The notes beneath the pieces are model-generated. The model did no database searches. It worked only from the letters and a program-made list of their open reading frames with translations, and was not told where the DNA came from. Positions 35,292 to 46,701 of a stretch of DNA of 64,000 nucleotides are shown here, piece by piece. Source of the DNA: Acephala macrosclerotiorum (taxonomy: Eukaryota > Ascomycota > Leotiomycetes > Helotiales > Mollisiaceae); contig MU119428.1 in NCBI GenBank assembly GCA_014904845.1, positions 1 through 64,000 of the forward strand, read 5' to 3'. A program made the translations under genes and the position numbers. Numbering within the stretch: the first letter of the stretch is position 1; the number at the start of each line of letters is the position of its first letter.

Positions 35292-36430
35292 CAAGCTTGG
35301 GGACCCCAGGCCGCTCTGCTGTACGAAGCTCTAGCGGGTTAGTTCTCTATCCTTCCACATCATACAACTGCTGACCTCTTACCAGCAAAAGATGACCGGC
35401 TCAGTGTTTTTGCCACGGCTCCTATGAGTACGTTGCCAGATATTATAGATGGCGCTGTTGCGAACCTTAGAATGGACTCGGCGCCTCCTGCACCAGTGGA
35501 CATGGTTGTATTTCACCCGGCCGTTTGGATCAGCAGTATAATGAACATTGAGTAAGTGGTGATTCCTTTGTGGCAATGTCGTGAGTTGTTTGCTAATTGA
35601 TATGGTGGGCATAGGTATAAGAAGGTGTGTTCCGACCTAGGGCTAACGAGCTCCTCTGCTCTGCTTGACCCCCCGCACAGCCTCCAGAGTCAAGCATCGC
35701 TCTCGTGGCTTTCTGATCGATGGAGGCTGCCGACCAAGCATTGGCTGATCGAAAGCTCTCCGGACTCCCCAGGCTCACCTAAGGCTTCATCAGTCAGAAG
35801 TACAACGTGTTCACCGTTAGCCATGAGCCAGCTTCACGAACCAGGTGCTGCAAGCATGCCCAGTGTGTTGGTTGGAGGCTCTGAGGAGGATGCGAATCCA
35901 GAGCAATTGACGCGCAAAGACTTGAGGCCACAGTGTTAGTCTACATGCCCAGCATTCCAGTACCAGCTGACCGATATTCGCAGTATCGCCTCCAAATTTA
36001 AATTTGCAAGACTGCTGGGATAGTCCAGACTGGCAAGAAGATTTGCCTGCATTATTCAATATTGAGGCCCATTTTGATAACGCGGAATAATTGAACGAGG
36101 ATATTTATTTGAGGATTAAGACAGAGTCGTGTCTCTAAACAAGATCCTCTCTGGATGGCTAAATCATCGTGCTGTGATAAGGAGACAATCAATGCCCGGT
36201 TCAACAACTATAGGCTTATTGAAGTACACTCTCTGTCCAATCACCAACTCTACCGGAGCGGTCGAAGAGTCATACACTGTCGGAGATACGGATTCCTCTG
36301 TTCGAACAAGGATGAGATATTGATTTGGGCCTCCGTCGATGTAGCTCCTCGAGACTACGCGCAAAACTTGATATTTGATTCGATGAAGCTACTACATCTC
36401 AGTACGCCGTTCCATTTGAGCATGAGTATC
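35292..36430. other. Probable further exons of the preceding gene, then unassigned
   Basis: Between about 35,385 and 35,635 a plus frame reads coding-like sequence (DIIDGAVANLRMDSAPPAP, VDMVVFHPAVW) and crosses a good intron (GTAAGT at about 35,550 to GCATAG at about 35,614). Downstream, an intron-like GTGTGT...GCACAG leads into frames that soon stop. I could not build an intact end. Short overlapping frames on both strands at 36,129-36,454 show no family. Confidence 0.35.
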
Positions 36431-37139
36431 TCAAACCTTATTATCGTATCCTAACTCTTTCAACACTGGCCGAAGCATTCGGTCCATATCCTTATGCCTA
36501 CACTTCTGTATCTCGTCGCTCAAAGGGTCGAATTTCAATGTCTCCGTCCATTGACCAAAGCGGTCTAGTTCAATTTTGATATTCTGGCCGTCCAAATCCT
36601 CTGCTTCAAGGTGTTTGCCTGTGATAAGGTCGGACATTGTAGGGTTTCGATGTCGCAAGTTTCGGAGAGTGGCGTATAGGCTTCGAAGCGCAGAAGATGC
36701 GCCAAATATGTAATGTGACGATACAGCTACACCCGACAAGGCTGACACCTGCAGAATAACTGACGCAGGTTGGGGCAAATAGTCGTTTGTCGAAGTTGAT
36801 GTCGAACCCGTTCTAGTCGTACGGACTTGGCAAGAGTTGCTTGGAGGCAATGGATGTTCCTGGCACACTATTAGTGAAAGAAAGCGCAAGTTCTTAATGC
36901 TTGAATCAATGACTTACGCCAACTTTTTGGAGGTTTCTTTGAGTCCAAGGCCCTGGCCTAGATATTTCGCGAAGATCGTTGATGGGTGTCGCCTCGGCAC
37001 AGGCGCAATCTGTCGTTCGAGAAGCAGGGATGCCACGGGTTACATCACGTGGAAGCTCGCGCCACCTGTTTTTAGCGCGGGTAGAACCCTTTTGTCGGTC
37101 AGACTTTGTTTGTGTCTTTGGCGACTTTGCAGTATAGCA
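36431..37139 (-). CDS. Orphan gene, 5' end unresolved
   Basis: The last exon (36,859-36,431) joins in phase 0 to an exon ending at 36,918 through a 58-nt intron with strong signals (GTAAGT, ACTAAT, TGCCAG). The upstream frame stays open to 37,139 but contains no ATG, so another 5' exon must exist or the start is lost. The protein is basic at first (RAKNRWRELPRDVTRGIP), then Ser/Thr-rich, and ends with TGKHLEAEDLDGQNIKIELD and a charged tail, MDRMLRPVLKELGY. No domain is recognised. A plus-strand frame at 37,106-37,342 overlaps the 5' side; I could not tell whether it is real. Confidence 0.4.
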
Positions 37140-37876
37140 TCACGGCATCGCAAGAACAAGGAGTATTACGCTATCGTCAGTGGGCATATCGACAAACCTA
37201 CGATCTTTCTGTCCTGGTGCTTCCCTTCAGAGATAGTGGTGAGAAACAGACTAATTGCTTTCCGATATGGGGGATCTGTCGAAGTTACAATTTCAACAGA
37301 GGCGGAGAACAGACTGAAGATTTAAAATATTATGATTGTTAATAAAGGAACGGAAAAGTTTGTGAATATTGGTTGTCACTTTCGTATGTACGCTGTAATT
37401 GCGCTTTTATGAACATTCAAATTTCCAGTCCATGGTTCGGAGGGGTTGCGATGGCACTCTGATATGTTATTGAATCCAATATCGCCTTATTCCATCTCAT
37501 TCAAATCCGCCCTCCCTTCTCTGCACCAAGATGTTCTTCGAGGGACGGAGCGACCCACGGTTGCTTCTTCTAAAAGGTCGATCGAGAGGATGAGCTGCAC
37601 TTCCTGATCTGGGCGCTTTGTTAGAGAAGCGAGGGAAATCTCGTTCTGTGTGTTAAACTAAACAAAATTTGACGGCTTCATTTCGACGGGGTTGACAATA
37701 CGGGTAAGGCGATAATCGATATTATTTCAAAATTACATTCTGGTCTATAAACTGACTCCTCAAAATACATCTGCGCCAAAGCAGTACTGTAAGGAAATGC
37801 ACGAGTTCAATGCCACAGCTCCTCCCGCGTCCTAAGCAGGCGCTTGCATAGACCCAGCTCCAATATTGACGGCCGG
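37140..37876. other. Unassigned stretch
   Basis: A plus frame from about 37,106 to 37,342 (QWAYRQTYDLSVLVLPFRDSG) looks weakly coding but has no start or partner exon. The rest shows nothing recognisable; the last part would hold the 3' UTR of the minus-strand gene ending at 37,877. Confidence 0.3.
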
Positions 37877-40163
37877 TCACAAATGGCTCCCGATGAAGTC
37901 AGAATTGGGCCGGACAAGTTCTTCAAAGGGCCAGATCTCTTTAGCAGCCACGACCTCAACTCGCCAATTCATGCCGTGCTGGTCGTTGTACTTTTTCCAG
38001 GTCAGAGTGACGTTGGCCTCGGTACCCAAGTCTGCCGACCTCATACAGCTGAGTTTACCAGTAATCTTCGAGAAATCAAGCCACTGCTTCGGATCGGGTC
38101 CTTGGATAGCTTCATCAGAACATTCAAGCTTTGAGGTATATCGCAACTGTCCCGACATGACACCAAGGAAGTCCCCTGGCAATATCGGGACGACCGGGCA
38201 TGGGGCCGCGACCACCCTAGAGGCAGGAGTCCCGTTGTATTTTCGCTTTCCATTTAGTGGGCCTTCATAGGGTACGAGGCATATGTAGATGGCATTATTG
38301 CGCTCCGATTGACCGTCAATGCCGTCTCGAAGGACTTCTGTAGTGCTTTGTGACGATAGCTCTTCCGGCTGCAACGGGCGATCGAAGCTCGCCACGTACG
38401 ACTGCTGTTCTTCTTGATTCAGTGCTCGCGTTCCGTTTACCCAGTTGATTCGGGCAACTTTCGATACTTGCGACTCTTTCCTGACAACTGTCTGGTGCCA
38501 ATCGGTACTACCCGAGAAGTCACTAGCTCGCTCGGCGAGCACTCTCATCTGTACTTCCTTCATGTAAGGGTGGTACACTTGATTCCACTTCCTCACTGTC
38601 TGAAGCGAATCTTTTGTTTTGTTAAAGAAACGTCTGTTAAATCCCTTTGTCCGGAATAGGAGGATGTGTGTCAAACCATCCTTCAGCATGCGAGCTTCAG
38701 CGTCTTCCATCTCGTTATTTGTACCTTCCACACGTACGTCATGAAGGAACTTCCAAAAACGATGGTGTTTCCGGTAATTCTCCTCGCTCCTCCCTTTCGA
38801 GACGACGTCGACGAGCTCCTTCACAGCCTCTGCCTCTGCCTGACTAGCATCGGCGGCCGACCCGGGATTTTCTCTATAATACGTTCGAATGTTGGCCTCT
38901 GCTAGCTTCTCGACGAAGTTATATCGAAAAGTCTCCTTCCACAAGTTAATCGCCTGGAGACTTTCGAGACCTGCTTGTTCCTTTTTCAATTCCCGTTTTA
39001 CGCTGTTGCGCACAGCAAGATCGAAATAGGCTGTCAGATCTGCAGGAGGCTTCATGATCGCGCCCATACCCTTGAGCACCTTTGTGACCAAGCAATCTCC
39101 GTCCTGGAAGTCAGCTGTCTTCTCATGATACTTCAGGGACGTTTGAAGTATGCCTGACATGATCGGTATAGCATCGCCATCCAGGTATAACTCTTGTGTC
39201 TCTTTGGAAACCGGCCTGTATTTCGTTTGTGATGTGATTGAGGGCGATCGTATCGTCGAATCGTGCGAAGCTGGGCAATGAGTTGATGTTGTCTGATCTG
39301 GCGTATCAAGTAAGGTCTGCTGAGATACCTCAAGGGTATATCCACTAGCATTTGGGCTCAGCGTGCTATCGGTGGGTTCGACTGTACTCACTGGATGTGT
39401 GCAGGCCACAAGAGGGCAGGTTTGATACTGGCATTCAGGCTGCGTATCCGCCTCGGGTGATGGGTTTAAGATGATGGAGCTTGCTGATCCCGTTGCAGCC
39501 CCTGATGTGGTCACCAACTCATCAGTAGAGACAGCAGGATCTGCTTTTTCGTCAGTTGGGAACAGCTCCGGAGCTGGCGAGACATGCTGCGGATTCTCCT
39601 TAACGGTAGAGGCTGAGCTCTCAACTGGCAGATGGCTGTCAACCAGAGCGATGTCATTATTCGGTTGCGGGGAATGCTCTTCGAGTATAGTAGACTCTGG
39701 GGTTGACGGAATTTCCTCTAGACCGGAGGTGCCTCGGGATGTACTGTGGTCGGGATCGTCTGAGGAGACCTTCTTTGTTCTGCTCGAGCTCCGTGTCATC
39801 ATTCCGGAGTAACTGTCTGGCCGAGGACGTTTCTCAAGTTGTTGAGGAGGGCTCTGAGGCGGTGTGTTGGTATCAGGCGCGACCGTAACAGAGGGGGTGT
39901 CTTCGAGTATAATGATCGGATTGGAGGGTACATCTCCCTCGCGGCGTATCTCGACTCGATGGTGACGGACAAGAGACAAGTCAGTAGTTTGTTTGTCCGG
40001 ATTTCATAAGAGACTTACACGCCTGGAAGATACTGTCGATCTGCTGGTCGGATGGTCCAGAGACCTCTTCGACAGTAGAACTGTCCAGAGAGACCTCGCA
40101 GAGTCGGTCCTGCTCATCTAACGACACCCAACAGCCCAGAAACAAACGTTTGTAGCCTGTCAT
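37877..40163 (-). CDS. Large Ser/Thr-rich protein with possible SET-like C-terminus
   Basis: Exons 40,163-40,019 and 39,954-37,877 on the minus strand encode 740 residues. The 64-nt intron has GTAAGT, ACTGAC and ATCGAG. The N-terminal 48 residues are compact (GYKRLFLGCWVSLDEQDRLC). A Ser/Thr/Pro-rich linker of about 220 residues with a basic MTRSSSRTKK patch follows. The centre is helical and charged (NIRTYYRENPG, YRKHHRFWKFLHDVRVEG). The C-terminus has PILPGDFLGVMSGQLRYTS...WLDFSK...EANVTLTW...WRVEVVAAKEIWPFEELVR. GDFLG, the E/A-N-V strand and the A-x-x-x-I-x-x-x-E-x-L ending recall the order of SET-domain strands, but the catalytic N-H-S and Y motifs are missing. SET-like fold without methyltransferase activity is my inference. 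Divergent from the gene at 40,613. Confidence 0.65.
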
Positions 40164-40283
40164 TTTGAAGCACTGTGAATGGATCACTAGCGCTGCCGCG
40201 GATGTTATAGCGAGTGGAAGTGGGATTGCGCTCGTAGGAACGAATTTCAAATGTTTGGGGAATGATGAGTCGGCAGCAGCGGA

Positions 40284-40304
40284 TTCCCAAACAATGTTTG
40301 GGAA
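40284..40304. promoter_or_regulatory. Palindrome TTCCCAAACA-a-TGTTTGGGAA
   Basis: A perfect 10-bp dyad around one base in the divergent promoter between the genes at 40,163 (minus) and 40,613 (plus). The half-site TGTTTGGG recurs at about 40,251-40,259 and in the larger palindrome at 40,324-40,356, so it may bind a dimeric regulator of both genes. Confidence 0.5.
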
Positions 40305-40323
40305 ATGCTGAGTCAGCGGAAGC

Positions 40324-40356
40324 GACGAATTCCCAAACAGTGTTTGGGAATTCGTC
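40324..40356. promoter_or_regulatory. 33-bp perfect palindrome containing the same half-site
   Basis: Sixteen bases on each side of a single G (40,340) are perfectly complementary. The arm is GACGAATTCCCAAACA. It contains the CCCAAACA/TGTTTGGG dyad of the neighbouring palindrome 36 bp away (centre to centre about 46 bp). Confidence 0.6.
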
Positions 40357-40513
40357 CTAGCGTAACGAGGTTGTCTACGATATCTGCAATATCTCTAGCC
40401 ATACTACGTTCAAGAAGCTCATGTTGAAAGAGGTTGTATATGAGGTCAGGTGGAACAGGCATTTTTATGATTAGTTTTGAGAAGGTTGTAGGATTGTTCA
40501 GTCTACAGTTCTG

Positions 40514-40523
40514 TATATATAAA
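40514..40523 (+). promoter_or_regulatory. TATA box (TATATATAAA)
   Basis: Lies about 90 bp before the ATG at 40,613, a normal distance for a fungal core promoter. Confidence 0.55.
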
Positions 40524-40612
40524 GGCTTAGCGTGCCAAGGCTTCAAAAGGACGCTAATTTCAACAGCTCAACCACCTTGAAGTCACCGCGACAACTCGTT
40601 CGACCCTGTACG

Positions 40613-42248
40613 ATGCCTCCGCAGATTACCGCAGTAGACGATGTTGTGAACACCTCGCGGAGCCCAGTTGAAGAAATAGAAAGTGCCTTTGCTCACCTGG
40701 AGCTTGAAGACAAGATGCCCACACTCAGAGAAGCACACCCAGGCCTTCGTGAAGGCGATGATCACATACCGCGACACTGTACTGCAAGATGTGATAACAC
40801 ATCGGAACCAGAAATATTCCACAGCCGATTGCAACACCGTCACAATGATGCGAAGTATTTGCCTGGACATCCCACATCCTTCGTGGTTAATGCAATTAGG
40901 AAGAGTTCCACCTGTAGTCCTTAGCACGGGAACAGATGCCGCAGCCATAAAACTGATAGAAGACCAAAGGAAGAGTCTTGGCCGTTCAAGACAGGAGATA
41001 CAGCATGCTTGTGATCTAGCGGCGGGCCCGCGGGACATCGTGATTGTTCTAGAGCGGCCGGCTTGGGATCATGATTACATGCTCGAGTTTGGAGAGTTTG
41101 TTGAAAAGTCTCCAGCGCTCCGAGCGCTCAACGAGCTTATTCTTTTTGCAACGAAGTCATCCCGAAGCATCTTCACAGTCAGCGTCATTGATGCCTTCAG
41201 CTTCCAAGCGAAACGCAAAGTCCCCCCTCAGCCCTTACATCTGCCCTCAAACTCCGAATGCCTTACTCTCTTAGGAAAGTTTCTGAGACTCAAGCAACCG
41301 CGCATCGTGCTGTCCTGCACAAGTGCTGATATAGCAGATCAAGTGGAAGGATGTGGTGCCCTCTTCATCCAGTCATTCCATCCTGGATACCCCGTCAATT
41401 GGAGGACACACAGTGCTAGGTTGCGTCTTCGCCTTATTGTCGACTTCATCGATGCCTTTCGCAAACTTGGAACTCAACCAGAGACAGAGACCAGGATCAC
41501 CGAGATGAAAGCTCAGTATCCTCAGCATGTAAGGTACGGTGGGCGAATTTGCATTTAAAGATATAGATGACTAATTGAATTGAAGTGATTATCCACCCGA
41601 CAAGCTATCGGCTCGTGAAGAGTTTACGAGACGCATTAATCGGGTCTTGTACAAGAGATACAAACTCACTATTGATATCTCTGGCTTCGATAAGCAGCTT
41701 GATAAATGGTCGACCGACCTCCAAAGATCTTCTTATTCCGACGGATCTCTCCAAATTGCTGACATGGTCCTGCTCCTGAAGCTCTGCTATAATTCTCCAG
41801 ACGAGAGCTCTCCGTCGGGCACTGTCATGGCTGCTCTGATTGACATTGGGCTGAAGCAAAGCATCCTTGAGAATCAGATACGGTAAGCTACTCTTCTTCC
41901 ATCAGCTATCATTCAGGCTCATTGATCCGAAGGCATACCATCGGACAACGCCCACTCGTCACGCAGGTCCCGGAACACACCTTGGAGAGTACGAAGAATT
42001 TCAATGAGCCAGCCCCCGAACACAAAGATCTAGAAAATACGGAACTCTCCTTTCAGAACTTGAGCGTCTCGCCACACACTGGTCTGCTGGTCAAAACTAC
42101 CCCATCCGCAGAGACTTCTTCAATGATGTCTGTGGTAAGCGAGGACGCGGGTGGCGTGGTGCAAAAGTTCGCGGACTCTGGCGAAGAAGACACAGACGTC
42201 CTACAGGAGAAAGAGGTCCCAAGAAAAAGGTGGCGTGGAAGAGGGTGA
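40613..42248 (+). CDS. Four-exon orphan protein
   Basis: Exons 40,613-40,682, 40,729-41,533, 41,586-41,882 and 41,933-42,248 give 495 residues with all junctions in phase. The first intron (46 nt, GTGCCT...CTCAG) is the weakest call. Introns 2 (GTACGG, CTAAT, TTGAAG) and 3 (GTAAGC to CGAAG, 50 nt) are needed to keep the frame. The centre has an alternating alpha/beta look: RDIVIVLERPAWDHDY, SIFTVSVIDAFSFQ, QPRIVLSCTSADIADQ, then GALFIQSFHPGYPVNW. This order of strands with a late F-H-P-G loop loosely resembles uracil-DNA glycosylase folds, but I cannot confirm catalytic motifs and do not assign it. The C-terminus is acidic and ends in the basic KRWRGRG. Confidence 0.6.
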
Positions 42249-43769
42249 TCAGAAAGGTGAAGGAGCAGGAAAGCAGCGTCACCAGTGTTCCACTGATGGA
42301 GAAGGGGTTGGGAGATGTTTGATGAGAGAAGTCTGGAAGAATGCGACTAGAGTTGGGATAAGGAGGTGGCAGCAGTGTTCAGGAAGAGATACGGCAGCCG
42401 CCTCAATGTTTTTCAAAAAGACAAGACACATCTGAGTACATGAAAGAGACCGATTAATGTATGCTGAAGAGTCCAAGCTAATGCAGTGCGCTGAAAGCAT
42501 GAAATGTTGCAGCTGGTCAACACTAGCACTGGGCATAAAAAGTACACTGGTATTAACGCCTTTATTCTGTTATGAGTTCTGCCGATGAATTTGTTTCTAA
42601 ATGCAAGACATCGAACGAATCCCCACTGCGCCAGGGCATTCAATCCCTACCCAGAACGAAACAAGAGATATTTGAGACATGTTGACGCCGGGACTGCGGC
42701 CGCTTTGACTTGCAGTTCTTCGAAAGTGCATCCCTACCCACAAAAGCCCTGTTTTCTTTGAACTTGTAATGATTGACATCACATTTCGGGCCGCCCCACT
42801 TTGAAAGATACCAGCTAGCGCTCTGGATTTGAGTCGCATTGCCAACTCAAGGAGCAGAGAAGTGACTACTATCACTACAAGTCTCTCTTGCTGGTATGGG
42901 ATGAGGATATAAAGATGAGTAATAGAATAGATATATCACTAGATGATGCTGGAGCTGAGGATCACAACCTGGAGGTGGACACCCGAACTATCAATTATCT
43001 GCAAGTTCCTTCAGGTACTCCATCTCCTGCGATCTTGTTGTGTATATAGCCAAGCCGACGCTCTTGAGATGTGTTGCTACGAGTAGCGTGTAGAAATATG
43101 TTTGTGTGTCGGCTTAGTCCACTCGTACTTTGGGTTGTGCTATGAGTGAAGCTGATCGACGATAGGAGGCTCTCTCAATCGATGATGACTTCTCTTTACA
43201 TCTTCGTAAAGCCAGAGGAGCTCGCTCGGATTGAGACCGGAGTCGCAGAAGGCTTAGCACATGTAGAATCTGCTTGAGCCTCTATGGGCCGTCCGTTGGA
43301 AGAGGCGGCAGAACAATTCGTTGCTACGAAGGTCTTGGTTACCGTGTTCTTCGGATTGTGACGACGTTCTCGACTTTGCGTAGAGTTGTGGAGGTAGATA
43401 TTGGGAGGTATTACTCTTCTTAACCGTTGGCTGGAATTAGGATATCTGATCGATGCTTGATAAGGTTGTTTTGATCTTTGACTCCGATGTGAATTGGCAA
43501 GCTTGAAGGTGTTTTGACGCTAAATCATAACTTTCGATCTATATCGTCGCCGCCACCGCGATCAATTGGTATCAGACGAGACCTCTTAATCTAGGCTATC
43601 CAAATAAGAATTTTAGGATCAGATTTGCTGATGTTTTGGGTGAATAATTTGATGAAGTTGTCCTTGCCAAAGGGAGTTGTTTGCGACAAGTCGAGACGAG
43701 GTCACGTGACCAAGCCCAACTCACTTTAAACAAATCTGCCTCCGATTGTGGACCTCCTCCAATTCTGAC
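42249..43769. other. Intergenic stretch without a supported gene
   Basis: Only short overlapping frames. I see no domain, splice structure or strong repeat until the dispersed repeat begins near 43,770. Confidence 0.4.
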
Positions 43770-44075
43770 ACCTTGGTTCGAGCTCTCTTTTGCTTCACAT
43801 TTGGCCTCTCATTTGATAAGATTTTGGCTCGATTCCAGCAGTTTTTCGAGCCACTTTTGTAATTCAATCTTAGCATTGGCTCCAATTCCGGCTGCTGGAG
43901 CCTGAAGCAACTTCACCGCACGGTCCACTTCAGAATCTGTCCTTCAACCCCTCCACAAACGGCATTCAACCTCACCCAGAATCGGCATCCTTCGAGCAAT
44001 GAACTTTGATTCTACTCACTCTTACAGTTAACCTACGAACAAAAGAGATGGCTTGTTTAAGGTGAAGTTGCTGGT
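43770..44075 (+). repeat. Dispersed repeat, copy 2
   Basis: Partner of about 32,460-32,755, same orientation and same order of short shared boxes (for example TTTTGCTTCACATTTGGC, GTAATTCAATC, CACAAACGGCAT, ATGGCTTGTTTA). It lies just upstream of the broken gene start at 44,184. Confidence 0.65.
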
Positions 44076-44183
44076 TTTAATTTACTATCTGCCTCTTTGC
44101 ATATAGAAATTCATACTCTAACTCCACCTTCTCCAGGACATCCCAAGAACCCCCTCGTCCGAGTCCAAGTGTCTGCAGTAACA

Positions 44184-44323
44184 ATGCCTCCACAGAATCC
44201 CCCACGCCGAATTTCCGAATGGAGAGGGCATCGCATAGAGCCGGCAGTTGTGGAAAGGAATGATTGCCAAGATCATTCAGGTACACCAGCAGTCAACCGC
44301 CACATAATCGCAGTACACAAGAG
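44184..44323 (+). pseudogene. 5' part of a gene interrupted by element A
   Basis: An ATG in AACAATGCC context opens a frame (MPPQNPPRRISEWRGHRIEP) that reads about 46 codons and then runs straight into the left end of element A at 44,324, where it picks up a stop about 20 codons inside the TIR. No continuation of this frame is visible on the far side of the element at 47,097. It may be a disrupted gene or a chance frame; a short intron near 44,278 is also possible. Confidence 0.35.
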
Positions 44324-44570
44324 TAACGTCTATCCCTGCGTGGCGGAAAACCCTACGTGCCGGAACGACTTCATAGTTTAGGGGTCTTAAATCTCTACCA
44401 CATGAATATATAAAGTTACAATTAGTTTGCTGTTATTATTTAGCTATTTCTCTATAAGCGTTCGGTTTGTAGTAAGAAAATACTATAATTGTGATTATAT
44501 TATCAATTATCCCGTTGATGGCATTGAAAAGCCCTTTTAGTTGTTCCCCCTACTTTATTATAACTATTGG
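44324..44570 (+). repeat. Element A left end (type-L end module)
   Basis: After the TIR comes TTTAGGGGTCTTAAATCTC, then a TTTAGCTATTTCTCTATAAG box and TAGTAAGAAAATACTATA. The same series, inverted, occurs in fragment B (57,911 down to about 57,660) and in the split fragment D. About 250 bp are shared with B. Confidence 0.75.
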
Positions 44571-45116
44571 CCTGTCTCCAAATTTCGGGACTACAGTACG
44601 AAACTCCTATTAAGAAAGAATATAGCTCTAAAGTTTAAAGACATAGAGAGGAGGCAACCTTTATGCCGGATTTATCCGGACAAAGTGGGAGGAGGTATAT
44701 AATACGCCAAGCATCTTAATAAGCGAAGGAGGTGCTTATATAATATCATATTTACAGTTATACGCTACATTAATTGTATTATTGTATTATACGAAACTGA
44801 CGTGAGTAGTGGCGTTCTTCTAGAAGTTTCCACAAGCTGACATTATCAGTTCAGTATAATCTACAATAAGCTCATTCTTCAAAGTCCAATTTGATTTTCC
44901 CCATTTCCCCATTTACCCCTTGTTTCTCCTGGCGATTGTCAGAATAAAAGAACCAACTCATCAAACCCCACTTCTCCTGCTCGTCCATCGCCCTCGCATT
45001 CCTCAGTTATAACACGGGAAGTAATTTCCCTAGCTCGCACTGACTAAAAACCCACCAAACTATATCTCTACCATCAAAATTATCACAGCTAATATCCCAG
45101 CCATTGCCACTTCATC

Positions 45117-46394
45117 CTAACCACTGCCCGATGAGCTCCCAATCACCTTTCCGGAACTTTCTGCGTTCTTATCTACATATCTAGTAAAAATATCCAAGAG
45201 AGCGCAAACTATAATTAATAAACCACCGAAAATAAACGTACATAGCTGGTCTAGATCCTCGAATGAAGCAATAGACCAAGGCAAGGGCGAATCCCACATA
45301 TGGAATAAATGAGGAAACTGTGTTATAAGTAGAAAAACAGGAAGCATTAGCTGCATCGAAACCAAAATGCTCCCAACAACGCGAAGCAAATCCTTTACAG
45401 GCATTATACTAAATTTCTCAAACAAAAATAAAGGAGAAAGAATCAACAAGAAAGCTAGCAAGAGATAGGCTAGACCTTCGGTGGCGTTTCCCACGAACCA
45501 AAAGAATTCCATTTGGAACACTTCTTCCCTCAGTCCAATTCGAGCATAAGGTCCCACTGGAATATGGCTAATTGATTGAGAGAGCAGTCTAGCAAGTTTG
45601 CTACCCTGTACTCTCCCCTGGCGAAATCCAGGAACAAAAGCTGGCAAAATTGGGATTAGCTTTGGAATCCAAAAGCCCCATCCGAGGTCGAAATATCGAA
45701 TTTCGAAATAATTTATCGTGACAACCAAGAAGGTTGTCAATAGGCAACTGAACACTAGAGACCGAAGTTGCTTTTTTGTCCGCCACCAATTCAAACCCAA
45801 AACGATTGACAAAAACCCCCCAAATATAGCACCAGTTCGCAGTACTGCAACGCTTGCCGACATAGGACCAAAATACCGAGTCGACACCTCTTCACCCAGC
45901 CAATATTTTGTACGCGTATGTAGTAAGATATCAACCGCAGCGACTAGGGGATACGCATATGCAGAGACAAGATTAATATCGAGTGTCAACAGATGAGCCC
46001 ATTTCTCTCCCGTCTGCTTCTCGTCTACAAAAATGCGAGCGAGGAAACAGCTGGCGAAGGTAAGCATCCAAGCCGCCCAGCTTCCAGGGCCGTAGAATCC
46101 AGAAACTTCATTGATGCCGAACTCGCTAGTGAAATTAGGCTTGCCTGGCCATCCTACAGCATACTCTCTGAAAGTAGTGTTTTTCGTAAGTGCGGAGATG
46201 ACGATCCATACGAGGCTAACCAGCATCACCATAGCTATGCACTTGGGGGTATACAGAAGGTAGCTCGCGATCAGAGCTTTTCTTTCTCTCTCTCTCAGAC
46301 CAAAAAAATATGGATGCGCCGTATTCTCCTCATCAGCAGGCTGTTCTTTATTGCTGCTATCGGGAGTAAATGCGGGCTCCGTATCGTTAGACAT
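45117..46394 (-). CDS. Polytopic membrane protein, cargo of element A
   Basis: An intronless minus-strand frame of 425 residues starting at MSNDTEPAF; the frame is open further upstream to about 46,691 but that part has no good start. After a short acidic cytosolic N-terminus there are about nine hydrophobic segments. Examples are AMVMLVSLVWIVISAL, AAWMLTFASCFLARIF, AYPLVAAVDILL, GAIFGGFLSIVLGL, SLVFSCLLTTFLVVTI, GLAYLLLAFLLILSPLFLF, LMLPVFLLIT and FGGLLIIVCALL. I recognise no transporter signature; it is an integral membrane protein of unknown function. It fills most of element A, and its 5' end points to the end module of about 390 bp that also lies upstream of the cargo gene in element C. 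Confidence 0.75.
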   Translation of the reverse strand: MSNDTEPAFTPDSSNKEQPADEENTAHPYFFGLRERERKALIASYLLYTPKCIAMVMLVSLVWIVISALTKNTTFREYAVGWPGKPNFTSEFGINEVSGFYGPGSWAAWMLTFASCFLARIFVDEKQTGEKWAHLLTLDINLVSAYAYPLVAAVDILLHTRTKYWLGEEVSTRYFGPMSASVAVLRTGAIFGGFLSIVLGLNWWRTKKQLRSLVFSCLLTTFLVVTINYFEIRYFDLGWGFWIPKLIPILPAFVPGFRQGRVQGSKLARLLSQSISHIPVGPYARIGLREEVFQMEFFWFVGNATEGLAYLLLAFLLILSPLFLFEKFSIMPVKDLLRVVGSILVSMQLMLPVFLLITQFPHLFHMWDSPLPWSIASFEDLDQLCTFIFGGLLIIVCALLDIFTRYVDKNAESSGKVIGSSSGSG

Positions 46395-46701
46395 CGTATC
46401 TTGGTCTCTATCCACTGCCTCTGGGAGTTTGGGAATGTCGATAAGGACTATACAGTGCGAATAAGAGGACTGGAGGTATTTCCTCAGTTGCCAGATCTTT
46501 GGTAGCAGGTTCAGAAGAAATCCGATTTCCGTGACGATGAGATTGGAGTCGAAAAATCTGACATATTTTGTCTTTTTACGAAATAGAGACAATAAGGGAA
46601 TTACGGGTGATACGTGTCCTCTAAATAAATGCGGCCTGATCGCAAGCCTAGAAATTAAGGCGCGAATATCAAAACTAACCAAAATCGTCACTCGCTTGAT
46701 C

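Noticed and set aside
40613..42248. Naming the four-exon gene a uracil-DNA glycosylase
   Set aside because: Only the strand order and one F-H-P-G loop are suggestive; the catalytic water-activating motif could not be identified.
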